NCBI RefSeq assembly: GCF_900890705.1 | Contig: NZ_CAAHFH010000001.1 | Coordinates: 2,294,001-2,358,000, forward strand | Source: Pontiella sulfatireligans | GTDB taxonomy: Bacteria > Verrucomicrobiota > Kiritimatiellia > Kiritimatiellales > Pontiellaceae | Direction: 5' to 3' | DNA: 64,000 nucleotides | Part shown: positions 55,045 to 62,248 of the stretch, in pieces | How the letters are laid out: each line of letters opens with the position of its first letter | How positions within the stretch are numbered: position 1 is the stretch's first letter | Position numbers and translations under genes: made by a program | Notes under the pieces: generated by a model | Databases searched by the model: none | Told to the model about the DNA's origin: nothing | Seen by the model: the letters and a program-made list of their open reading frames with translations, nothing else

Positions 55045-55098
55045 TATATCAAAATTCGTAAAAAATGCGGCACCAACCTGGCGAAAAACGCAAAAGAA

Positions 55099-55446
55099 TC
55101 AGCGTTGGTACCAGGGCTTAAACGAGCCCTGCTTCAGGTCAACGCCATCGAGCAGGAGGGCCAGTGCTTCCGGTGCGAGTGCGAGTTTCCCACTTTCTCC
55201 AACGCCCTGCGGCCAGGTAAAGCAACCTTGCTCCAGTCGTTTGATCGCCACCCACATGCCCGTGCCATCCCAGTAGAGCGTTTTGATCCGGTTCCGTCGG
55301 CGATTCGTAAATACATACAGCGCCCCCGAACACGGATCCTCCTTCAGTCGATCCAGCACAACCCCATGCAGTCCGTTAAAACTTTTACGCAAGTCCACTG
55401 GCTCCACCGCCAAGAATACCCGGATCGAATTACTTAATCCAAACAT
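55099..55446 (-). CDS. tnpB: IS66 TnpB accessory protein
   Basis: The 115-residue protein is of the IS66 Orf2 type: VFLAVEPVDLRKSFNGL near the N-terminus, ALYVFTNRRRNRIKTLYWDG in the middle and a C-terminal region ending KPWYQR. It is required with TnpA and TnpC for IS66 transposition, with unknown biochemical role. It overlaps tnpA by 13 bp. Confidence 0.93.
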   Translation of the reverse strand: MFGLSNSIRVFLAVEPVDLRKSFNGLHGVVLDRLKEDPCSGALYVFTNRRRNRIKTLYWDGTGMWVAIKRLEQGCFTWPQGVGESGKLALAPEALALLLDGVDLKQGSFKPWYQR

Positions 55447-55763
55447 CCGGCAGCCTCCCTAAGCACGGTGCCAAGTCCTGCCGAAGAGGCAATCGGAATC
55501 ACGACCTCAATCTGATTCGGAAGGCGAATTCGCACCTCATCAGCCAGAACCGCTTCACGGCTAAGCTCGACCTCGCAAAAAGACACCTCATTATCTTCCC
55601 GCTCGATTCGCAGCCAGCGGGCCAGCGTTTTGGAATTGAGATTCCATTCCCGACAGAACGCCGCCTGTGTCAAACCAGACGTTTTATATTCCACGATCAA
55701 CTCCCGGCGTTCTTCATCCGTATAAGAAGCACGCCCCAGCCCATTATTTTCATTCGTATCCAT
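55434..55763 (-). CDS. tnpA: IS66 TnpA accessory protein
   Basis: The 109-residue IS66 Orf1 protein has a helix-turn-helix (YTDEERRELIVEYKTSGLTQ, then AAFCREWNLNSKTLARW). It is the first gene of the element, with the IS66 end 60 bp upstream. It probably binds the element ends. Confidence 0.9.
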   Translation of the reverse strand: MDTNENNGLGRASYTDEERRELIVEYKTSGLTQAAFCREWNLNSKTLARWLRIEREDNEVSFCEVELSREAVLADEVRIRLPNQIEVVIPIASSAGLGTVLREAAGCLD

Positions 55764-55823
55764 GCCCGATAAATTATCAGGCTTTGGCTGGCTTGCCTAT
55801 GGGGTCGGGGAAGAGGCGCATAC

Positions 55824-56042
55824 TTATCAGGCTTCACTTGAATCAACATGAATATGGTCATTTACGATACTGAGTTCTTCTATACGCCACCCGTTGACCT
55901 CCGCAGCCTGATAAAGCAATTCTCTCAACCGTTGTGCGAGTTTCCCAATCAGAACTCGTTTCCTATATTTAGGCACCCACACAAGGTGGTATCTCAGTTT
56001 GTGCTTCGTATGAGCTCCTGTCCAATATGCGCTGTCTGTCAT
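55824..56042 (-). pseudogene. tnpA: IS200-type transposase TnpA, N-terminal half
   Basis: The half begins MTDSAYWTGAHTKHKLRYHL, with VWVPKYRKRVL and the HUH motif as HIHV. After HIHV the frame is lost: two nucleotides appear to be missing where related proteins read HVLIQVKPDK. The restored frame leads directly into the C-terminal half at 48480. So this gene has a small deletion as well as the IS66 insertion. The copy of TTATCAGG at 55824-55831 is the target duplication. Confidence 0.85.
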
Positions 56043-56154
56043 TAAAGCAGATTATGCATATTAGCTCCTCCCTGCAAGCAGGTCGTCGAATGGGAGCCAT
56101 TCATCCCGGCCTTAAAAGACCGGGTTTTCTGGCACGTTGTTATAAAAACGAATC

Positions 56155-56169
56155 TTCCAAACCTTGGAA
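56155..56169. repeat. Dispersed 15-bp palindrome TTCCAAACCTTGGAA
   Basis: Related near-perfect palindromes (TTCCA-N5-TGGAA, usually TTCCAAGGTTTGGAA) also occur at 59424-59438, 62808-62822 and 63157-63171 inside the alcohol dehydrogenase and glycyl radical enzyme genes, and at 17239-17253 inside a sulfatase. A less perfect copy is at 15668-15682. This copy is next to the target duplication of the IS66-family element. The number of copies is well above what I would expect by chance. Confidence 0.7.
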
Positions 56170-56174
56170 AAAAC

Positions 56175-57757
56175 GTAACTACTCAGGTAGTTTGAGTCTT
56201 CATTTCCAGCCTCCTCCAGAAAAATGCATTTTAGGGCAGCCTAGAAGCCCCGAATACTCTATGAATGCGGCATGAAGAAGCCTGCGCACGCAACAGCCAG
56301 CCAGCCGGAGCCCCCCGCCATGACGCGCGAAGACGCGCTGGCGGTTTTCCGGCTCGGCCCGGATGCCGTCGCCGACGTGCTTCTCGGGATGGATGAGCGG
56401 ATCCGCGCGCAGGACGCGCGCATTGCCAAGCTTGAGGGCATGATGGCGAAGAACTCGCGCAACAGTTCGAAGCCGCCTTCTTCCGACGGCCTCGCGAAGC
56501 CCGCGCCCAAGAGCCTCCGGAAGAAATCCGGGCGCAAGCCGGGCGGGCAGCAGGGGCACCCGGGCGGCACGCTTGAACGCCGCAAGAATCCGGACGTGGT
56601 GGAAGCCCACCGCGTAAACCGCTGCGAAAAGTGCGGTTGCGATCTGCGCAACGAAAAGGCGCAAGGAATGGAACAACGGCAGGTGTTTGATATCCCGCCC
56701 GTCGAACTCCTCGTCACCGAGCACCAGGCCGAGGTGAAGCAATGCGCCTGCGGCCACACCACCACGGCCGCTTTTCCTGAGGGGGTTGTCGCACCGGTGC
56801 AATACGGCCCGCGCATCAAGGCAACGGCCATCTACCTCAACGGATACCAGCTCCTCCCGTACGCCCGTCTGTGCGAGACCCTGCGCGACCTTTTCAACAC
56901 CCCCCTCTCCGAGGGAACGCTCGCGAACATGGTTCGCCAGGCCGGGCGGCTCGCGCAGGGCAGCGTCGACGGGATCCGCGATGCCCTCGGTGCGGCGGCG
57001 GTGGTTCATTTCGACGAAACCGGCATGCGGCGGAACGGGAAAACCAACTGGATGCACTGCGCAAGCACGCCGACGATGAGCCTCTTCACGCTCCACAACA
57101 GACGGGGAATGGAGGCGATGGACGCCGCCGGCGTCCTGCCCGGATTCGCGGGCACCGCCGTTCACGACTACTGGAAATCCTACTACCACTACAAATGTTC
57201 CCACGCGCTTTGCAACGCCCACCACCTGCGTGATCTAACCTACATCCACGAGCAAATGGAACAGCCATGGGCGGAAGAAGCCATCGGAACCCTGCTGTCG
57301 ATCAAGGAAGGCGTCGAGGCGGCCAAGGCGGCGGGATCCGCCGCCCTTGCGCCCGACACGCTCCGAGATTTCGAACAACGCTGGCAGCAAGTCCTCGACC
57401 AGGGCTACGCCGCCAACCCCGACCCGCCTCCGCCCAAGAAGAAAAAGCGAGGGCCTCCCGCGAAAGGAAAGGCCCGCAACCTCGTCGAACGCTTCGACCA
57501 CCGCCGGCGCGAAGTCCTCGCCTTCATGCATGACTTCGATATCCCTTTCGACAACAACCTCGCCGAACGCGACCTGCGCATGAACAAGGTGAAGCAAAAG
57601 ATCTCCGGTTGCTTCCGCGACACAGGACATTCCGAAGACTTCTGCCGGATCCGCAGCTACATCTGCACGGCGCGCAAGAATACGACCGGTGCTTTCGAGG
57701 CGCTTTCCGGCTTATTCCAAGCTCACCCGGCTATGTCGGCAGCACCTGAGTAGTTAC
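56175..57757 (+). mobile_element. IS66-family element, single-transposase type, apparently intact
   Basis: Perfect 14-bp inverted repeats GTAACTACTCAGGT (56175-56188) and ACCTGAGTAGTTAC (57744-57757) bound a 1583-bp element. GAAAAAAC is duplicated at 56167-56174 and 57758-57765, the 8 bp expected of this family. It inserted beyond the 3' end of the beta-helix gene. The clean duplication indicates a recent event. Confidence 0.95.
56272..57753 (+). CDS. IS66-family transposase
   Basis: The 493-residue protein has an N-terminal helical region with the motif KNSRNSSKPPSSDG (about 63-76), a zinc-binding part (CEKCGCDL, CACG), then the DDE core: VVHFDETGMRRNGKTNWMH, HDYWKSYYHY and late Glu in NNLAERDLRMNKVKQK. 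The end reads FCRIRSYICTARKN. This N-terminus and the absence of tnpA/tnpB are usual for the ISBst12-like branch of IS66. The stop lies inside the right inverted repeat. It differs clearly from the tnpC of the split IS66 element nearby. Confidence 0.93.
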   Translation: MKKPAHATASQPEPPAMTREDALAVFRLGPDAVADVLLGMDERIRAQDARIAKLEGMMAKNSRNSSKPPSSDGLAKPAPKSLRKKSGRKPGGQQGHPGGTLERRKNPDVVEAHRVNRCEKCGCDLRNEKAQGMEQRQVFDIPPVELLVTEHQAEVKQCACGHTTTAAFPEGVVAPVQYGPRIKATAIYLNGYQLLPYARLCETLRDLFNTPLSEGTLANMVRQAGRLAQGSVDGIRDALGAAAVVHFDETGMRRNGKTNWMHCASTPTMSLFTLHNRRGMEAMDAAGVLPGFAGTAVHDYWKSYYHYKCSHALCNAHHLRDLTYIHEQMEQPWAEEAIGTLLSIKEGVEAAKAAGSAALAPDTLRDFEQRWQQVLDQGYAANPDPPPPKKKKRGPPAKGKARNLVERFDHRRREVLAFMHDFDIPFDNNLAERDLRMNKVKQKISGCFRDTGHSEDFCRIRSYICTARKNTTGAFEALSGLFQAHPAMSAAPE

Positions 57758-57772
57758 GAAAAAACCAACAGC

Positions 57773-59293
57773 TCATCGCACGTGGAGCTGCACCCAAAGA
57801 TACGCATGAAGTCCCCGGGCCGGCGGCCACTCTTGAGGAGCACCATCCGACAACTTCTCAATGCCTTCAACAATCATCGGCAGCCAACGCCGGCCCCGCC
57901 AGGCGTGCAGGCCATCCGGCGAAACCCGCCCAAAACGTTGAACAAATTCCGGCGAAACCATCAGCTGTACCCGCAAAAAATCCGCATTCACCTCCGAGGT
58001 CATCAGCCAGTCCGACCAGTGCGTCAATTCACCCTGCAGCGGATACCGCCCGAGCATTTCCAGAAAAGCGGCCCGGATCACGGCCTCGAGCTCAGCATCG
58101 CCATAGCCCACCGACCGAAAGCCACGCGCGTTTCTCGGTTCCCATCCATTACGCAGCACACCGACCAGATTCGAGGAGGCAGGCCGGAATTCAGACTGAA
58201 GGACACTTGAGCCCACGGAAGACGGAGCATAAAGAAAAGCGGCAGGCGGTTCCGGCTTACGCCCTTTAAATCCGTCGCCCAGCCCGGAAAAAACCGCCTC
58301 GCTACGATTGCTCACCACCGTAAATTGATCCACCCCGTTCACAACATAGCCGTAGCCCATCGCATGACCCGACAGACCATTTTCACGGACGGTTGCCCCG
58401 ACCAGCGTCTTGCCAAGAAGACGTCCGTTCCAGGCCGCAGGTCCCATGGGAATCGCAACATGAATCCGCCCGCCGAACGCATCAATTAGATTGCGTTCAA
58501 CCACGACGCCCGAATAATCATAGCGTTCAGCCTCAGGCGGACTCATCCGGTAATCGAAAAAAGGTTCATACAGCGCAATGCCCGCCAGCATCTCCCGCGA
58601 AACAGCGGCCACAACATTGCTCTGAACCAAGGTTCCCGGGGCGCCTTGAACCATAATGCCCTGATCGGTTGCATCAATAATCAGATTATTGCGGACCAGG
58701 CTGTCCGGGGAAGCCGTTGAGATCCCGTCGCCCCAGCCATACGGCAGCTCTTGCGGAGCGGTTCCATTCCCGCGCAAATCCGGACCGGAGCCGACAACGA
58801 CATTGTCTGTGACTTGAATATCCCGTCCGCCTTCACGAACATGAAGAGCTCCCCACCCGCCGGAACAGCGCGTATTCAACAAAATGCATCGACTCACGGT
58901 CTGCGCGACCGCACCGGAACCGCCCAAATCCACAAATGGCCTGGCCGGCAGCGTGCCGGTCTCCCGGTCAAAATGATCGCGATTCCCGTCGAGGACCAAC
59001 TTTCGAATTGAAATCCCCGACACCCCTTCGCCGGAAATAATGGTTCCCGCCAAACCGGGAGCCAGACGGAGACGGGCGTACTGCGACGGCAGCACATCGC
59101 CCGCGGTTTCAATCCGCTGCCCGGGCACCCGGAACCGAAGCGGAGCTGAAAGCTCCCACTCGCTTCCGGGCTCCAACAGCAAATCCTCTCCGGTATCAAG
59201 CCGAGCCTGCAGATCCGCCAACGGCACACCGGCCATAGCCACCGCCGCTCCCGCCAATAGCACACAACAAACCTGCCGAACCCGTTTTATCAT
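57773..59293 (-). CDS. Secreted right-handed parallel beta-helix protein
   Basis: The 506-residue protein has a signal peptide (MIKRVRQVCCVLLAGAAVAMA). Residues ~25-370 show repeated short strands with Asn ladders (VRNNLIIDATDQGIMVQGA, VVVERNLIDAF), the pattern of pectate-lyase-like/right-handed beta-helix proteins that act as polysaccharide lyases, glycosidases or binding proteins. The C-terminal ~90 residues (AAFLEMLGRYPLQGELTHW, then VSPEFVQRFG) resemble a DUF4214-type domain. The start overlaps the stop of the alcohol dehydrogenase (TAATG). A scrap of a related gene is at 40930. No catalytic residues were assigned. Confidence 0.85.
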   Translation of the reverse strand: MIKRVRQVCCVLLAGAAVAMAGVPLADLQARLDTGEDLLLEPGSEWELSAPLRFRVPGQRIETAGDVLPSQYARLRLAPGLAGTIISGEGVSGISIRKLVLDGNRDHFDRETGTLPARPFVDLGGSGAVAQTVSRCILLNTRCSGGWGALHVREGGRDIQVTDNVVVGSGPDLRGNGTAPQELPYGWGDGISTASPDSLVRNNLIIDATDQGIMVQGAPGTLVQSNVVAAVSREMLAGIALYEPFFDYRMSPPEAERYDYSGVVVERNLIDAFGGRIHVAIPMGPAAWNGRLLGKTLVGATVRENGLSGHAMGYGYVVNGVDQFTVVSNRSEAVFSGLGDGFKGRKPEPPAAFLYAPSSVGSSVLQSEFRPASSNLVGVLRNGWEPRNARGFRSVGYGDAELEAVIRAAFLEMLGRYPLQGELTHWSDWLMTSEVNADFLRVQLMVSPEFVQRFGRVSPDGLHAWRGRRWLPMIVEGIEKLSDGAPQEWPPARGLHAYLWVQLHVR

Positions 59294-60426
59294 TAGAGGC
59301 CAGCCCGAAGAAGCGCAACCGCATCGCTCTGAGCGACCTCGCGCGGATTGCTGTTGCAGTTGGAATTTTCGCCGAGCGCATCGGTGGCCAGCATTTCCAG
59401 GGACTCTTCGGCAATGCCGAAACTTCCAAGGTTTGGAACGTCCATCTCCGCATTCATTGCGCGCACCTTTTCAACGGCGGATTCGCAGCCCATCACATGC
59501 GCGGCGATTGCATATTTTTTGACGGCGGTTTCATCGCCCAAATTAAAATCCATCACTTCAGGAAGGACAATCGCGTTGGCCACCCCGTGCGGGACGCCGA
59601 AGTGTCCGCCGAGCGGCGCGGTCAAACCATGCACGGCCCCTAAACCCGCGTTCGGAAAGGCCATGCCGGCGGTCATACTGGCCAGCATCACCTTGCTTCG
59701 GGCCTCAAGATTCCGGCCATCCTTATAGGCCGTCACCAGATTTTCCGACAGAAGCTGTATGGCTTTCAAAGCAAGCGCGTCCGTGAACGGCGACGCCCCT
59801 TTGGTCACCAGCGCCTCCATGGCGTGGCAGAGCGCATCCATTCCGGTGGCGGCGGTGATCGCGGCCGGCAAGCCATACGTCAGCTCAGGATCAACCAGCG
59901 AACAGGAAGCCGCCATCAGCGGGGAGCCGACATCAAACTTGCGATGCCGCTGCTGATCGGTAATCACACTCCAGAAGGTCGCCTCGCTGCCGGTTCCGGC
60001 GGTGGTCGGAATACTGATAACGACCGGCCCCTTTTTTGTGATCGGCGTGTGGCCGTATTCATAGTCCAGAATAGAGCCTTCATGAGCGGAGAGCATGGAC
60101 ATGGCTTTACCAGCATCAATCGGCGAGCCGCCGCCGATATTCACAACCGCATCACAGCCCTCGCTCAAAATCAGATCGCGGCCTTCATGCACATTCTCTT
60201 CGGTGGGATTGGCCTGAACGCGGTCATACAGAACCGTAGCAACCCCGGCGGCTTCAATACATTCAATCAGCTTTTGCGGAATGCCGGTGCTCATCAGTCC
60301 GGCATCGGTTACGACCAGCGCCTTGGACGCGCCGAGTTCCTTCAATTTCTCACCGGCCTGCGCCGAAACTCCTTCGCCAAAAACCAATTGTGTCGGCGTA
60401 AAAAACGAATAATTACACGGTTCCAT
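59293..60426 (-). CDS. Iron-containing alcohol dehydrogenase
   Basis: The 377-residue protein starts at ATG 60426, with GGAGGAAAA upstream; 11 more codons are open but begin inside the kinase gene. NAD-binding is shown by GGGSPIDAGKA and TTAGTGSEAT. Metal ligands are expected at Asp in VDPEL, His in CHAMEAL, His in VHGLTAPLGG and His in PHGVANAIVLP. Family members include lactaldehyde/1,2-propanediol oxidoreductase (FucO), 1,3-propanediol dehydrogenase and ethanol dehydrogenase. The position in an operon with a glycyl radical enzyme suggests it reduces or oxidises that enzyme's aldehyde product. It is coupled to both neighbours by TAATG overlaps. Confidence 0.92.
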   Translation of the reverse strand: MEPCNYSFFTPTQLVFGEGVSAQAGEKLKELGASKALVVTDAGLMSTGIPQKLIECIEAAGVATVLYDRVQANPTEENVHEGRDLILSEGCDAVVNIGGGSPIDAGKAMSMLSAHEGSILDYEYGHTPITKKGPVVISIPTTAGTGSEATFWSVITDQQRHRKFDVGSPLMAASCSLVDPELTYGLPAAITAATGMDALCHAMEALVTKGASPFTDALALKAIQLLSENLVTAYKDGRNLEARSKVMLASMTAGMAFPNAGLGAVHGLTAPLGGHFGVPHGVANAIVLPEVMDFNLGDETAVKKYAIAAHVMGCESAVEKVRAMNAEMDVPNLGSFGIAEESLEMLATDALGENSNCNSNPREVAQSDAVALLRAGL

Positions 60427-61385
60427 TACTTTTCCTCCTTCATACAGTTTTTCAAACATTCATCTCGTCCACATGGGCGCATTTCCACCGCGCCGTAGAG
60501 CACGGCGGAATTCCAAAGTTCAGCACGCTGGATCGGAATATTTTTCAGACAATCGAGCGGCAACTGCCTGCGAACCCGTTCCACGAGCGGATCGACCAGC
60601 CACTCCGGATCCGCACAAAGCCCGCCACCGAGCACGATGATGTCCGGAGCCAACAGCGTCAGCACAAACACCAGCGTAGCCGAAAGATGTGTCAACGCAT
60701 CCTCACGCAGCGCATCGGCCAGCGGATCCGAGCCGGCAGCGCGCTCAAGGTCGGGAGTAGAAAGCCCCTCGGCCTTCAGGCTGGTTTCACAGCCTGCCTG
60801 AATGCGACGGACGGCCTCGTCGACCATGCCGGTGCCGGACGTCAAATCCGTCAGATTGCGTTCGCCCTGCTTCCCCTGAAATAGTGCGGGATCAAACGCC
60901 CAGATTTCGCCGGCAGTGCCGACGGTAGAATTATAGATCTTCCTATCAATCACAATCCCCGTCCCGGTCCCGGTGCTGATCGTCATGTAAAACACGTTGC
61001 GGAAATCACGTCCGGTCCCGTGCATGGCTTCGCCCAGCGCACCGACATTGGCATCATTTTCGACCCGCACATGCACGCCGATCCGCTCGGCCAGCTCATC
61101 GCGCAGGTGGAAATTTTCCCAGCGCGGAAGATTAGGCGGCGAAAGAATAATTCCGTTTTGCGGATCGAGCGGACCGGGGCAACCGATGCCGATGCCGTGC
61201 AACGTTCCGGGCAGCTCCGCCTTTTCAATATAGCTGACCAGCAAATCCAACTGCTTCCGCGGATCCTGCGACGTAGGGAAATGCGCAACTTCGGTCAGCT
61301 CGCCCTGATCAAAATAGGCGATCTTGGTTTTTGTTCCGCCAATATCGACTCCTAAACAAACGGGATTTTTCACATTGTCGTCCAT
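60426..61385 (-). CDS. ROK-family sugar kinase
   Basis: The 319-residue cytoplasmic protein has CLGVDIGGTKTKIAYFD (phosphate loop), GIGCPGPLDP, ENDANVGALGE (catalytic Asp) and TISTGTGTGIV. The site TAGEIWAFDP replaces the usual GEIGH, and the zinc-binding Cys cluster is missing, so substrate range may be unusual. It overlaps the activase gene by 16 bp and the dehydrogenase by 1 bp, so it belongs to this operon. The sugar is unknown. It is only distantly related to the ROK protein at 32911. Confidence 0.9.
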   Translation of the reverse strand: MDDNVKNPVCLGVDIGGTKTKIAYFDQGELTEVAHFPTSQDPRKQLDLLVSYIEKAELPGTLHGIGIGCPGPLDPQNGIILSPPNLPRWENFHLRDELAERIGVHVRVENDANVGALGEAMHGTGRDFRNVFYMTISTGTGTGIVIDRKIYNSTVGTAGEIWAFDPALFQGKQGERNLTDLTSGTGMVDEAVRRIQAGCETSLKAEGLSTPDLERAAGSDPLADALREDALTHLSATLVFVLTLLAPDIIVLGGGLCADPEWLVDPLVERVRRQLPLDCLKNIPIQRAELWNSAVLYGAVEMRPCGRDECLKNCMKEEK

Positions 61386-62248
61386 TGTTCCAGCTCCTCC
61401 ATGCGCTGCACCGAAAGCGGCTGAACCGACTCATCCAGCGGACAAGACTTCTGCATCAGCCGATACTTGTTCGGAGCAAGCGGGTTGTAATTCATCAATT
61501 CAATTTCAATATCACTGCGCACGGATCGGACAAACTCCGCAATGCCCTGCACATTATCATCGCGATCAGTGAAGCCGGGAATCACCGGAATGCGGACCAG
61601 AATCTTCGCGCCCGCCGCGGCAAGCTGTTTGAAGTTTTCAAAAATCCGTTCATTGGGCTGACCGGTAAACTCCTGATGCTTCTTCGAATCAATCTCTTTG
61701 AGATCGCAGATCCACAGATCGACATGCGGCCTCATTTTTTCGATGACGCCCCACTCCGCCGCCAACGAGGTTTCAACGGCGGTGTGCAACCCGGCCTCTT
61801 TGCTGCCGCGCAAAACGGCTTCGGCAAACTCATGCTGAAAGAGCGGATCACCGCCCGAGAGCGTAATGCCGCCGCCGGAGACATCATAAAAAACCTGGTC
61901 TTTTTGCAGTTCGGCCACAGCCTCTTCAACCGAAATCTCGCGCCCGTCAAATTCCATCGCACCGGTCGGGCAGGTCTCGACACACGTCCCGCATTTAATG
62001 CAGGAACGACGGTCGATCCGGATTTCGCCATCGACTGCCGCGCGCACGCTTTCCGGACAAACCGGCAGGCACTTGCGGCAGAAAATGCATTTGCTTTTAA
62101 ACCACCAAAGCTGTTTTTCCAGACAAAGCCCTTCCGGGTTCTGGCACCAGGCGCAGCGTAGCGGACAGCCTTTCAAAAAGAGCGTGGTGCGGATGCCGGG
62201 GCCGTCGTGAACAGCGAAACGCTTGATATCGAAAATTATTCCGTTCAT
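61370..62248 (-). CDS. Glycyl-radical enzyme activating enzyme (radical SAM)
   Basis: The 292-residue protein has the radical-SAM cysteines in KGCPLRCAWCQNPEG (CxxxCxxC variant at about 28-35). Two 4Fe-4S ferredoxin-type clusters follow (CIFCRKCLPVCPE and CIKCGTCVETCP, about 55-95). Such an insert is found in activases of non-PFL glycyl radical enzymes and absent from classical PflA. GGITLSGGDPLFQ and DLWICDLKEID are further family landmarks. It should use S-adenosylmethionine to put a radical on the Gly of the enzyme encoded directly upstream, whose stop overlaps its start (4 bp). Confidence 0.95.
   Translation of the reverse strand: MNGIIFDIKRFAVHDGPGIRTTLFLKGCPLRCAWCQNPEGLCLEKQLWWFKSKCIFCRKCLPVCPESVRAAVDGEIRIDRRSCIKCGTCVETCPTGAMEFDGREISVEEAVAELQKDQVFYDVSGGGITLSGGDPLFQHEFAEAVLRGSKEAGLHTAVETSLAAEWGVIEKMRPHVDLWICDLKEIDSKKHQEFTGQPNERIFENFKQLAAAGAKILVRIPVIPGFTDRDDNVQGIAEFVRSVRSDIEIELMNYNPLAPNKYRLMQKSCPLDESVQPLSVQRMEELEQWTTM

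Larger units (their letters stand above)
48489..55823 (-). mobile_element. IS66 element with 8-bp target duplication, itself interrupted
   Basis: The ends read inward as GTATGCGTCTCTTCGGCGAC (48489) and GTATGCGCCTCTTCCCCGAC (55823), imperfect inverted repeats in the style of IS66 elements. Flanking TTATCAGG occurs at 48481-48488 and 55824-55831, the 8-bp duplication IS66 produces. The element carries tnpA (55434-55763), tnpB (55099-55446) and tnpC (55044 to 48522, split). Removing the nested 5.0-kb insert leaves about 2.33 kb, near the normal IS66 size. Confidence 0.9.
48244..56130 (-). mobile_element. IS200-type element split by a nested IS66 insertion
   Basis: The two ends of a small Y1-transposase element are separated by 7.3 kb of later insertions. 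Hairpins typical of IS200/IS605 ends are seen at 48252-48267 (CCGGACT-AA-AGTCCGG) and 56105-56124 (CCCGGCC-TTAAAA-GACCGGG). The transposase N-terminal half is at 55824-56042 and the C-terminal half at 48294-48480. The exact outer limits are not certain because these elements lack inverted repeats. Confidence 0.8.

Noticed and set aside
56200..57225. Minus-strand frame of 341 codons within the IS66-family element
   Set aside because: Antisense to an intact transposase with all catalytic motifs.
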